Assembly: GCA_029940115.1 (NCBI GenBank) | Contig: JAOZRQ010000061.1 | Span: 4,475-18,390, forward strand | DNA from: Desulfobacterales bacterium | GTDB lineage: Bacteria > Desulfobacterota > Desulfobacteria > Desulfobacterales > 4be13 | DNA: 13,916 bases | Direction of reading: 5' to 3' | Shown: in pieces, positions 8,101-13,892 of the stretch | Layout: every line of letters starts with the position of its first letter | How positions within the stretch are numbered: the first letter of the stretch is position 1 | The notes under the pieces: model-generated | Told to the model about the DNA's origin: nothing | Databases searched by the model: none | The model's input: the letters and a program-made list of their open reading frames with translations, nothing else | Position numbers and translations under genes: made by a program

Positions 8101-9996
8101 TGGACATGGGGCCAACGCGCAAGCCATGGATGCACGACCCATGACTTGGACTCCGGCCTGCGTGACGAGGGACATTTCGTGGCCATGCTGGGTTGCTACG
8201 CGGCGGCGATTGAGGAGAGAAGCGACGATCACACGTCGAGTCTCGCCTATGAGTTCATACACAAGGGCGCATGCGGCTATTTCGGGAGCACCGTCCTCGT
8301 GTATGCCGACCATGAGGGACTCCGCCATCCGGTGTTCGGTGCGAAGTTGTACAACCTGTTTGTCGGGAACCTCATGAATCCGGATGCGGACGATCCGAAT
8401 GCGACAACCGTCGGAAATGCGTTCAGAAAGGCGCTCAATGATCACAGAAAAATATTGAGGGAGAAGCCGGATGCGGATGCGGATGCGGATGCAGATTACT
8501 GGGGTGGCGCAGATCAGAGGTACAACCGGGCACCCAGCGAATACAAGCACCACCGCACTCCCACGCAGTTCCATCTGTATGGCATTCCCTGGATGAGGAC
8601 GAATCTCCCCTATCCGCCGCCCGCCTCGGGTCAGGAAGGGAGGAGGTCCTCTGACACCAAAAAGGCCCGCAGTCTCAGAGAGACCGTGCCGAGAAGAGTG
8701 AAAGGCCTGACGACTGTCAGATCAGGGACACGCTCCGGCGGCACCTTCAGCAAAATGTTCACCTTCAGTGTGCCCACCCACAGTGTGACCCGGCAGGGTT
8801 CCTTCGACCTTGTCGAGATTCCGGGCGCGGAGACCGACATCACCGACTACCTGCCCGTGCTTCCCTATCTCATGGCGACCCTGATGCTTCCGAGGGACGC
8901 CTCGGTGCTCTCGGTCCGGCTGACCGGCGGCGCCACGGAGTCCCTGGGCCGGCTCAACATCCCGACCTATCTCCTCATCCCCGGGCCGGATGCCCCCCCC
9001 AGTTTCACCGACGTCATGTATGTCACGGGTCTGTACCCTGAGGCGAACTGCACACACAGGGTCTTCCAGGGCAGGGATGACACGGAGGTGATAACATACT
9101 TTGTTCCTGTGCGGCACAACGTGGACACCAAGGAGACGACGCTGTGGACCGAGGCGACCGTGGAGGTTCAGTACCAAGTTGATGAATGCATCTTCATCTC
9201 CGCCCTCCGGACCGACAAGGGGGAGTACAGGACCACCGAGCCGATCGTCGTCACGGCCACGTTGCAAAACGTGGGGGACGAGGATGTGGACGGACTGACA
9301 GCGGTGGCCTCCCTGAAAAGGGGCGGGCAGTTCCACAGAACCGCCCAGGTCCCTGTGCCCCCCGTGCCGGCCGGCGGAGGCAGGGAGGTGACGGTCAGCG
9401 TCGACAACGGAGTGAACTCCGGCGTCTATGCGTTGGTGTTTGAGGTCAGGGATGAGGGCGACACCCCCATGGATTCCATGACGGAGAAGGGACTGTTTGT
9501 CAGCTCGGGCCGCACCGACATCGAAATCTCTGGGGAATCCTTGGCACCTGGGGATCCGCTCGACCTGACGGTCACCTATGGGAACTACCATGAACATCAG
9601 GTGGCGGCCTCCATCATCTTCGGAATCTATGATGAGACGGGTGACATGGTGATGTCGGTCCCGGGGTCTCCGACGGAGATCTCGGCGTCCTCATCGGCGG
9701 ACATCACCTTCCACATTTTCACCGGGAATCTGGCACCCGGAAAATATGAGGCCATGGGAGGCGCCGAGGTGGACGGGGAGATGCGTCCGTCCCAGTCGCA
9801 TCATTTTGTGATAAGGGAGCCGGGCGACCTCGACTGCGACTTCCTCGTGACCCTGGCCGACGCGCTCATCGCCCTGCGGCTGTCGGCCTCGGAGGATGCG
9901 CCCCCGGAATTCTGCCCCGGCGATGTTGACGGGGACGGGAGGGTCGGCCTTGCCGAGGCGGTCCATGTTCTCCAGAAGGTCGCCGCGCCGGAATAG
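5176..9996 (+). CDS. Secreted C25 (gingipain-family) cysteine peptidase with dockerin-like C-terminus
   Basis: Length is 1606 residues. Residues 1-25 form a signal peptide (WLIGLVLLSLIGF core, SHA cleavage-like end). Residues ~50-205 contain a VKVWIDWDKDEQF motif resembling GEVED domains; ~209-483 hold two beta-sandwich domains. The C25 peptidase spans about 489-1140: AVIVTNRDNLYE, YLLIVGGDEVLPF (~662), SDVFHYADHE and a GRIVGAS motif match the family, whose members are caspase-fold Cys/His peptidases. The likely nucleophile is Cys1007 (MLGCYAA), followed by SLAYEFIHKGACGYFGST. The His is either His858 (EGSHTYP) or His984 (RASHGC). Three Cys-rich repeats are inserted between these. Residues ~1185-1335 resemble the C25 propeptide, unusually located after the protease. 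CARDB-like domains (~1336-1545) and a two-loop dockerin-like domain (1549-1606; DxDxDFxVTLAD and DxDGDGxVGLAE) end the protein. Role inferred: calcium-dependent extracellular proteolysis. The family is well supported; activity is unproven. Confidence 0.75.
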   Translation: MRDVFGMNPAWLIGLVLLSLIGFAKDSHAEEHVRDESGLTEEMRRTSVVNGHCEMRGWPVAERIGSVGLTVDGSLVSIRADIELIPVNNWFLGDGAHLRREHVKVWIDWDKDEQFGKGKGGGDDEEMSECVMEQSRALPEHDRDEDGKFMISFSQSSDIPEWYEGGDTWARVALNFNAPIGSSCGSLGFGDVLDVPLEIPDVSPVLEGLYIDDPGNQGNVVPKKPGDWVTMAHLLSYDGHAPRRVTLVVEVPDNWECGCWQKYDDSGKRDGGDGGLLCGGREIRIENIALRGAARVELHMRIPEDAAQEEVCVSSRLLPDGEQLGEALTADLLIGDDYDVALERMYVDDAPEAVGPRRVIVNKIGDDLIEIIHVLSNNGGTARITLTTWTDADWKFEKCYRTTSESDSSGTRKYSEVPLGKYTDEGNGTHRISEAEIPPGKVRVRTRFHIPETASPGDVSVSSEVSSDSGNILVADNIRIAEKDDISAVIVTNRDNLYEIYDEQEVTELLETLFSVADEDITSGGAEAVIYYADWYDEIDWGDNEDCKPLIGNWDNQKCMSVYGSNRKCRELGVIGRYERDYSLNCTEEDLGEPSVPVNKVEWDEACGPYEGSDDEETPLGKVCREFPPSEDDMEVPDPDNSVAKALGCRVKEWMRRLNPEYLLIVGGDEVLPFHRLYEPDYHTGAGWLNNWTPAVLYMGHYFSDVFHYADHEIKTVDRHNTTDNKFSYPAIRDEKIDVSCGRIVGASVGDMLSLINGGLKGPQGADNIVLASTADGVVKHMDELLPAVGSGIRVNGMSREDSPLKDYVSVCEKERSQACHWNGKPDNWLIESDVWGCSDLIGAINGQNPKYVLEGSHTYPLYFGVSEGDGDRITPCDMRSHSMCLKDPTTECGMEDGGWTCPLDQGCAFKIWGSVCRNDPTVPCVRDGGWTCPLDGGCAPETWNKMCSDDPTTACVIEDGRWTCPHDKGCGPKTWTWGQRASHGCTTHDLDSGLRDEGHFVAMLGCYAAAIEERSDDHTSSLAYEFIHKGACGYFGSTVLVYADHEGLRHPVFGAKLYNLFVGNLMNPDADDPNATTVGNAFRKALNDHRKILREKPDADADADADYWGGADQRYNRAPSEYKHHRTPTQFHLYGIPWMRTNLPYPPPASGQEGRRSSDTKKARSLRETVPRRVKGLTTVRSGTRSGGTFSKMFTFSVPTHSVTRQGSFDLVEIPGAETDITDYLPVLPYLMATLMLPRDASVLSVRLTGGATESLGRLNIPTYLLIPGPDAPPSFTDVMYVTGLYPEANCTHRVFQGRDDTEVITYFVPVRHNVDTKETTLWTEATVEVQYQVDECIFISALRTDKGEYRTTEPIVVTATLQNVGDEDVDGLTAVASLKRGGQFHRTAQVPVPPVPAGGGREVTVSVDNGVNSGVYALVFEVRDEGDTPMDSMTEKGLFVSSGRTDIEISGESLAPGDPLDLTVTYGNYHEHQVAASIIFGIYDETGDMVMSVPGSPTEISASSSADITFHIFTGNLAPGKYEAMGGAEVDGEMRPSQSHHFVIREPGDLDCDFLVTLADALIALRLSASEDAPPEFCPGDVDGDGRVGLAEAVHVLQKVAAPE
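7828..8103 (+). repeat. Three tandem ~32-residue Cys-rich repeats inside the peptidase domain
   Basis: Units begin at the Cys codons at 7828, 7924 and 8017, giving periods of 96 and 93 bases. Each reads approximately C-x3-DPT-x2-C-x3-DGGWTCP-x-D-x-GC-x4-W, with four cysteines per unit, suggesting two disulfides each. The DNA of units one and two shares long runs such as GGCGGTTGGACATGTCCGCT. The array lies between the two candidate catalytic histidines and upstream of the likely catalytic Cys, so it is an insertion into the C25 fold. Confidence 0.85.
8245..8744 (+). repeat. Copy A of a 500-bp near-identical block (protease gene)
   Basis: By eye this matches 10329-10828 base for base except one position (C at 8706, T at 10790), at a fixed offset of 2084. 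It encodes the region from AYEFIHKGACGYFGST through the RSGTRSGGTF segment. Identity stops abruptly on both sides, while the flanks are clearly homologous but diverged. Confidence 0.9.
8469..8492 (+). repeat. GGATGC hexamer microsatellite, four units
   Basis: Four GGATGC units encode an alternating Asp-Ala run (DADADADAD) in the protease-derived region. The same four-unit tract recurs at 10553-10576 in the duplicated copy. A hexamer does not shift the frame, so unit gain or loss would change only linker length. Confidence 0.85.
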
Positions 9997-10032
9997 GTCG
10001 GCTGAGACGAGGATGAATGCCGGGTTGCCGAA
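9922..10032 (+). repeat. 111-bp exact repeat: dockerin 3' end plus terminator, copy A
   Basis: This is identical by eye to 12000-12110 (offset 2078). It covers the second calcium loop of the dockerin-like domain, the stop codon, and the left arm of the intrinsic terminator. Together with the 500-bp block it marks the two copies of the ~2.08 kb duplicated unit. Confidence 0.85.
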
Positions 10033-10050
10033 GGGCGGGCCGGCCTTTTT
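10019..10050 (+). terminator. Intrinsic terminator after the C25 peptidase gene
   Basis: GCCGG-G-TTGCC loops over GAAG onto GGCGG-G-CCGGC (10019-10044), an 11-step GC-rich stem with one G-G mismatch and two G-T pairs, followed by C and five T. It ends only 29 bases before the next start codon, leaving no room for a promoter between terminator and ribosome binding site. Confidence 0.8.
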
Positions 10051-10066
10051 GCGAATCGGACAAAAA

Positions 10067-10073
10067 AAGGAGG
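10067..10073 (+). promoter_or_regulatory. Ribosome binding site for the truncated paralogue
   Basis: AAGGAGG with a 6-base spacer to the ATG at 10080. It selects this start over the in-frame ATG at 10017, which lies at the base of the terminator stem. The fourth gene has the same site and spacing. Confidence 0.9.
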
Positions 10074-10079
10074 CACAGC

Positions 10080-12074
10080 ATGAGACACAGGCATGTTCGG
10101 GCGGCCATCACCGCCGCCATGGTTCTTTTCGCACTTCTCCCCGCCCCGTCATCGGGGCAAAATGTGGGAGGGGTGCCGGACATCACACCCGGGGTTGCGG
10201 AATCGGCGACATGTCATGCGGACTGGCGTGACGATGATGAGGGCCATGAGGAGGGATGCTTTGTGGCCATGCAAAGCTGCTTTTCGGCGGCGACAGAGGA
10301 GAGAAGCGACAGTCGCACATCAAGCTTGGCCTATGAGTTCATACACAAGGGCGCATGCGGCTATTTCGGGAGCACCGTCCTCGTGTATGCCGACCATGAG
10401 GGACTCCGCCATCCGGTGTTCGGTGCGAAGTTGTACAACCTGTTTGTCGGGAACCTCATGAATCCGGATGCGGACGATCCGAATGCGACAACCGTCGGAA
10501 ATGCGTTCAGAAAGGCGCTCAATGATCACAGAAAAATATTGAGGGAGAAGCCGGATGCGGATGCGGATGCGGATGCAGATTACTGGGGTGGCGCAGATCA
10601 GAGGTACAACCGGGCACCCAGCGAATACAAGCACCACCGCACTCCCACGCAGTTCCATCTGTATGGCATTCCCTGGATGAGGACGAATCTCCCCTATCCG
10701 CCGCCCGCCTCGGGTCAGGAAGGGAGGAGGTCCTCTGACACCAAAAAGGCCCGCAGTCTCAGAGAGACCGTGCCGAGAAGAGTGAAAGGTCTGACGACTG
10801 TCAGATCAGGGACACGCTCCGGCGGCACATTCGCCAGGACCCTCACCTTCGGTGTGGCCGACTACGACATCTCGCAGGAGGACGCCTTCGACTTCATCAC
10901 CATTCCGGGCACCGAGGTCCGCCACAGCAACTTCCGGCCCGTGCTTCCCTACTTCGTGGCAAGCCTGCTCCTGCCGGCGGACGCCTCCGTCCTCTCCGTG
11001 GAGATGACCGGCGGAAGCAGCCGGCCTCTCGGCCGGCTCAACATTCCGATCTTCCATCTTTCGACAGATCCGGACCTTCCGACAGGCTATGCGGACTTCA
11101 CATACCTCACCGGATTGCATCCCGATCCGGCTTATGCATGGAAGATCCTTCCCCACAACGACCATATCGAGGTGGTGGTGTACTTCTCCCCGGTGCAGCA
11201 TGACCTCGACACCAAGGAGACGACCTTGTGGACCGAGGCGACCGTGGAGGTTCGCTACGAGGTTGACGAGTGCGTCTTCATCTCCGCCCTCCGGACCGAC
11301 AAGGGGGAGTACAGGACCACCGAGCCGATCGTCGTCACGGCCACGCTGGAGAACGTCGGGGACGAGGATGCGGCCGGGCTGATGGCGGTGGCCAGGGTCA
11401 CGAGGTTCGGGGAGACGCTGAGGACCTCGCAGATGTCCGTCACCGTTCCGGCCGGCGGGGGCACGGAGGTGACGGTCAGCGTCGACAACGGCCTGGACAC
11501 GGACACCTATCCGCTGACATTGGAAATCAGGGACGAGGGCGACTCCGTCATCGCCTCGCTGCTGAAGAAGGGGACCTTTGTGACCTCGGGCCGCACCGTG
11601 ATCAAGATGTCCGGGGAGTCCGTCAGCCCGGGGGACCCGCTCGACCTGACGATCACCTACGAGAACTACCATGCGCATCAGGTGACGGCGGACATCCTGT
11701 TCGAGCTCTATGACGGGAGGCATCAGATGGTGATGGCGGTTCCGGGATCGCCGACGGAGGTCGCGGCGGGATCGTCGGAAAGCGGCACCTATCATTTGTA
11801 CACAGCAAACCTGGCCCCCGGGAAGTACGAGGTCGTGGCCGTGGCGGAGCTGGAGAACGACGAGCGTGTGGCCCGGTCCGAGTTCGTGGTGAGGGAGCCG
11901 GGCGACCTCGACTGCGACTTCGCCATCACCCTCGCCGACGCGCTCATCGCCCTGCGGCTGTCGGCCTCGGAGGATGCACCGCCGAAATTCTGTCCCAGTG
12001 ATGTTGACGGGGACGGGAGGGTCGGCCTTGCCGAGGCGGTCCATGTTCTCCAGAAGGTCGCCGCGCCGGAATAG
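10080..12074 (+). CDS. Secreted C25-derived paralogue lacking the His half, dockerin-like C-terminus
   Basis: Length is 664 residues. Residues 1-28 are a signal peptide (AAITAAMVLFALLPAPSSG) almost matching that of the next gene, including the following QxVGxVPDIT stretch. Residues ~45-250 correspond to the C-terminal half of the C25 domain of the upstream protein: Cys67 (MQSCFSA) aligns with its likely nucleophile (MLGCYAA), and the 166 residues beginning AYEFIHKGACGYF are essentially identical. Everything upstream is absent, including both candidate catalytic histidines and the Cys-rich insert. After this come the propeptide-like domain (~250-405), CARDB-like domains and a dockerin-like tail (~607-664) with two calcium loops. 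Proteolysis is therefore unlikely; inferred roles are binding, inhibition or chaperoning of the intact protease through the propeptide-like domain, or a relic kept intact by gene conversion. The frame is open and has a strong ribosome binding site, so I call it a gene and not a pseudogene. A terminator lies just upstream, so expression probably needs read-through. Confidence 0.8.
   Translation: MRHRHVRAAITAAMVLFALLPAPSSGQNVGGVPDITPGVAESATCHADWRDDDEGHEEGCFVAMQSCFSAATEERSDSRTSSLAYEFIHKGACGYFGSTVLVYADHEGLRHPVFGAKLYNLFVGNLMNPDADDPNATTVGNAFRKALNDHRKILREKPDADADADADYWGGADQRYNRAPSEYKHHRTPTQFHLYGIPWMRTNLPYPPPASGQEGRRSSDTKKARSLRETVPRRVKGLTTVRSGTRSGGTFARTLTFGVADYDISQEDAFDFITIPGTEVRHSNFRPVLPYFVASLLLPADASVLSVEMTGGSSRPLGRLNIPIFHLSTDPDLPTGYADFTYLTGLHPDPAYAWKILPHNDHIEVVVYFSPVQHDLDTKETTLWTEATVEVRYEVDECVFISALRTDKGEYRTTEPIVVTATLENVGDEDAAGLMAVARVTRFGETLRTSQMSVTVPAGGGTEVTVSVDNGLDTDTYPLTLEIRDEGDSVIASLLKKGTFVTSGRTVIKMSGESVSPGDPLDLTITYENYHAHQVTADILFELYDGRHQMVMAVPGSPTEVAAGSSESGTYHLYTANLAPGKYEVVAVAELENDERVARSEFVVREPGDLDCDFAITLADALIALRLSASEDAPPKFCPSDVDGDGRVGLAEAVHVLQKVAAPE
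10329..10828 (+). repeat. Copy B of the 500-bp near-identical block (truncated paralogue)
   Basis: Partner of 8245-8744, with one difference at 10790. Just upstream, the two genes share protein similarity (FVAMxxC.xAA.EERSD) but much less DNA identity. Downstream identity falls, then rises again near 11199-11345 and in the dockerin/terminator module, giving a mosaic pattern. Confidence 0.9.
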
Positions 12075-12110
12075 GTCGGCTGAGACGAGGATGAATGCCG
12101 GGTTGCCGAA
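12000..12110 (+). repeat. 111-bp exact repeat: dockerin 3' end plus terminator, copy B
   Basis: Exact partner of 9922-10032. It carries the end of the dockerin-like domain, the stop codon and the first half of the terminator hairpin of the truncated paralogue. Confidence 0.85.
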
Positions 12111-12131
12111 AGGCGGGCCGGCATTTTTTTT
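12097..12131 (+). terminator. Intrinsic terminator after the truncated paralogue
   Basis: The same stem as the upstream copy, with GAAA as the loop, ends at 12122 and is followed by A and eight T. The longer T-tract makes it look stronger than its partner. It ends 26 bases before the GTG start of the next gene. Confidence 0.85.
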
Positions 12132-12143
12132 GAATCGCAAAGA

Positions 12144-12151
12144 TAAGGAGG
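12144..12151 (+). promoter_or_regulatory. Ribosome binding site for the GTG-started small dockerin protein
   Basis: TAAGGAGG with a 6-base spacer to GTG at 12158. The alignment of this leader with that of the previous gene (AGGAGGCACA then [A/G]TGAGACACAGGCA) places GTG exactly where the other gene has ATG, which supports the non-ATG start. Confidence 0.9.
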
Positions 12152-12157
12152 CACACC

Positions 12158-12997
12158 GTGAGACACAGGCACATCCAAGCGGCCGTCATTGCCGCCGCAT
12201 TTCTTTCCGTGCTTTCCCCGGTCCCGTCATCCGGGCAGGACGTGGGGGAGGTCCCGGACATCACAACCCTGAGCCGCCACTCCGACATCCCCTCCCGGAA
12301 TCCGGTCATCGAGGTCGCATGGGGCATTCCCGAGGGAGACCCTTACGGGTACCTCGTCCTCTTCGACACGAATCCGGAACAGACCTTCGACGGCCTGGAC
12401 GACGAAGGCGCGACATATGTCACCGGAAGAAGCTTCAGAAGCCCCGACCTCGCCGAGTCGCAACCTGACGGCACCGCATACCATTTCCACATAGCGGCCA
12501 TTGACGGGAGGGGGGAGGTCGGCCCCACGACCACCACGGGCCCGTACCGCATGGACGTGGTCCCGCCCTCGGATGTGGGCGTCACTGCCCCGAGGATCAC
12601 CTCCTCCCGCACCGTCACCCTGGCCCTGAAGGCGACAGGCGCGTCGGAGATGCACGTCGGCGACGCCGGATGCGGGGAGGCCGGCGAGTGGGAGCGTTTC
12701 TCGGAGACCCGGAAATGGCGGCTGCCGGCCGTTGGCGGGGAGCGGACCGTGTGCGTCCGATTCGCCGACCTCGCCGGGAACACCGCGGACGCGTCGGTCA
12801 CCATCCGCCACATTGTCGGGGACCTGGACGCGGACCTGACCGTGGGCCTGCGGGACGCGATCCTGATTTTGCGGGTGTTGACAGGAACATGCAAGGATGA
12901 TGTGAATCCGGATGCGGACGTGGACGGCGACGGGAGGATCGGGATCGGGGAGGTGATCCACATCCTGAGGGGGATTTCGGCGGGGGATGAGGGGTGA
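12158..12997 (+). CDS. Small secreted FN3/Ig-like protein with dockerin-like C-terminus
   Basis: Length is 279 residues, starting with GTG. Residues 1-27 form a signal peptide (VIAAAFLSVLSPVPSSG). Residues ~40-135 look like a fibronectin type III-like sandwich (VIEVAWGIPEGDPYGYLVLFD ... AYHFHIAAIDGRG). Residues ~140-222 form a second Ig-like domain with VTLALKATGASEMHVGD, EWERFSETRKWRLP and TVCVRFADLAGNTAD, a pattern known from bacterial surface proteins. Residues ~224-279 are a dockerin-like pair of calcium loops (GDLDADLTVGLRDA and DVDGDGRIGIGEV). No enzyme domain is seen. It shares leader and signal peptide with the previous gene, but not its body. Role inferred: extracellular binding or structural protein that uses the same docking or calcium-capping module as its neighbours. 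An intrinsic terminator just upstream means its expression may depend on read-through. The function is unknown. Confidence 0.8.
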   Translation: MRHRHIQAAVIAAAFLSVLSPVPSSGQDVGEVPDITTLSRHSDIPSRNPVIEVAWGIPEGDPYGYLVLFDTNPEQTFDGLDDEGATYVTGRSFRSPDLAESQPDGTAYHFHIAAIDGRGEVGPTTTTGPYRMDVVPPSDVGVTAPRITSSRTVTLALKATGASEMHVGDAGCGEAGEWERFSETRKWRLPAVGGERTVCVRFADLAGNTADASVTIRHIVGDLDADLTVGLRDAILILRVLTGTCKDDVNPDADVDGDGRIGIGEVIHILRGISAGDEG

Positions 12998-13385
12998 GAG
13001 GTTCCGTGCGCATGCATCCCCGGATGGCCGACGTGCCGGAGACGGATGGGACATGATCGGGACCGGCGAGTTCGGCACGGTTTCTGTTGACATGGATCTG
13101 AAAAAAGGATGTGAGGGGTTTTGTCATCACAGTTGCCCTGTCATTCCTGCCAAGAACCACAAGGATCGTCGGAAACTCCGGAAGCCCACCCTGGGGTCAC
13201 GGACATCGTGGGCCTGCCGGGGGAATGTGTGGAGGGAGGGGATCAGGGAATTCAGGGACATGCCGGGAGACGGACGGACACTCGGGAAGATGAGGGGGAT
13301 GGAGGACAAACTGCGGGAAATGGAGAAGATTCTGGGGAAATGGGATTTGTCTGTCTCAAGGTGACATTCATCTGACTCATCCCAG

Positions 13386-13407
13386 AAAAAAAGGCACGCC
13401 AAGCGTG
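13386..13407 (-). terminator. Possible weak minus-strand terminator
   Basis: Read on the minus strand, CACGC-TTG-GCGTG (13407 to 13395) is followed by CC and seven T (13392 to 13386). The stem is only 5 bp with a 3-base loop, so it is weak. It would stop leftward transcription coming from the right end of the window, where no minus-strand gene is visible. Confidence 0.35.
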
Positions 13408-13522
13408 ATAAAACCTCAAACGGCGTGAACCTGTTGAAATGTATGGAAAAAACGGAGATTTGAGGGAATTGGGGAAATGTCGGAATACGGCTGAATGGTT
13501 GAGGCGGGAATGAGGAAAGGAT

Positions 13523-13555
13523 GGGCCGAGCCTCCAAAGACAGGGGGTTCGGCCC
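13523..13555. repeat. 10-bp hairpin in noncoding region
   Basis: GGGCCGAGCC (13523-13532) pairs with GGTTCGGCCC (13546-13555), one G-T pair, with a 13-base loop. On the + strand it is followed by AAAGAAAAAAC, so it lacks a T-tract there; on the minus strand the following bases are mixed. A second small hairpin GGGCC-TTAT-GGCCC follows at 13572-13585. Confidence 0.5.
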
Positions 13556-13831
13556 AAAGAAAAAACGCATGGGCCTTATGGCCCCACCAAGGGAACAGTT
13601 ATCTGGCTCGGCTCGAAAAAAATCGACTCGCGTCGGTCATGACAACCCTTTTTTCAGGGAGGCTGACATGTCCGAAGACTTTTGACAGATGATGACTTTC
13701 ATCGTCCGCATCACAGGCACAGGCATGACGACCGTACGAATGACGTGATCCCGGCTTGGGAGTGCCAAACCACGTCGCACCCGTGAATCTTCCAGACATC
13801 TGATGCGTCCCCAGACGCCGCCAGGCAGCCG

Positions 13832-13892
13832 CGTGTGACGCGGAGAGCTTTCTCCGGAAGGTCCACGCAACAACTGAGAGGCCCGTCACACG
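13832..13892. other. Nested stem structure, possible structured RNA
   Basis: CGTGTGACG (13832-13840) is the exact reverse complement of CGTCACACG (13884-13892). Directly adjoining the first arm is a perfect 6-bp hairpin CGGAGA-GCTT-TCTCCG (13841-13856). A further hairpin CGGAC/GTCCG follows at 13895-13911, and GACGTG/CACGTC pairs at 13742-13776 upstream. The nesting looks like RNA secondary structure, but no known RNA family was recognised. Confidence 0.3.

Noticed and set aside
10017..10079. ATG at 10017 as the start of the truncated paralogue
   Set aside because: It lies at the base of the terminator stem, lacks a ribosome binding site and would hide the signal peptide behind 21 unrelated residues. 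The aligned start of the neighbouring gene supports 10080.
13027..13076. Terminator for the small dockerin gene
   Set aside because: GCCG/CGGC and GCCGG/CCGGC arms can pair, but with a large loop, an unpaired internal segment and no T-tract, so it is too weak to call.
12987..13364. Possible 125-residue + strand gene overlapping the end of the small dockerin gene
   Set aside because: It has no well-placed ribosome binding site, a mixed non-protein-like composition and no recognised motif. Only the last ~20 residues look helical, which the purine-rich tract would produce by itself.
13127..13570. Minus-strand open frame of 147 codons
   Set aside because: Its Phe/Pro/Ser-rich translation is the complement of the purine-rich tract; no start signal or domain is seen, and it spans a terminator-like hairpin.
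13668..13685. Five-codon reading frame MSEDF after a GGGAGG sequence, a possible leader peptide
   Set aside because: The Shine-Dalgarno-like match is suggestive, but no downstream gene is present in the window, so no attenuation system can be supported.
13599..13889. Minus-strand open frame of 96 codons at the right end
   Set aside because: No ribosome binding site or recognisable motif; it overlaps the nested stem structures, which better explain the sequence pattern.
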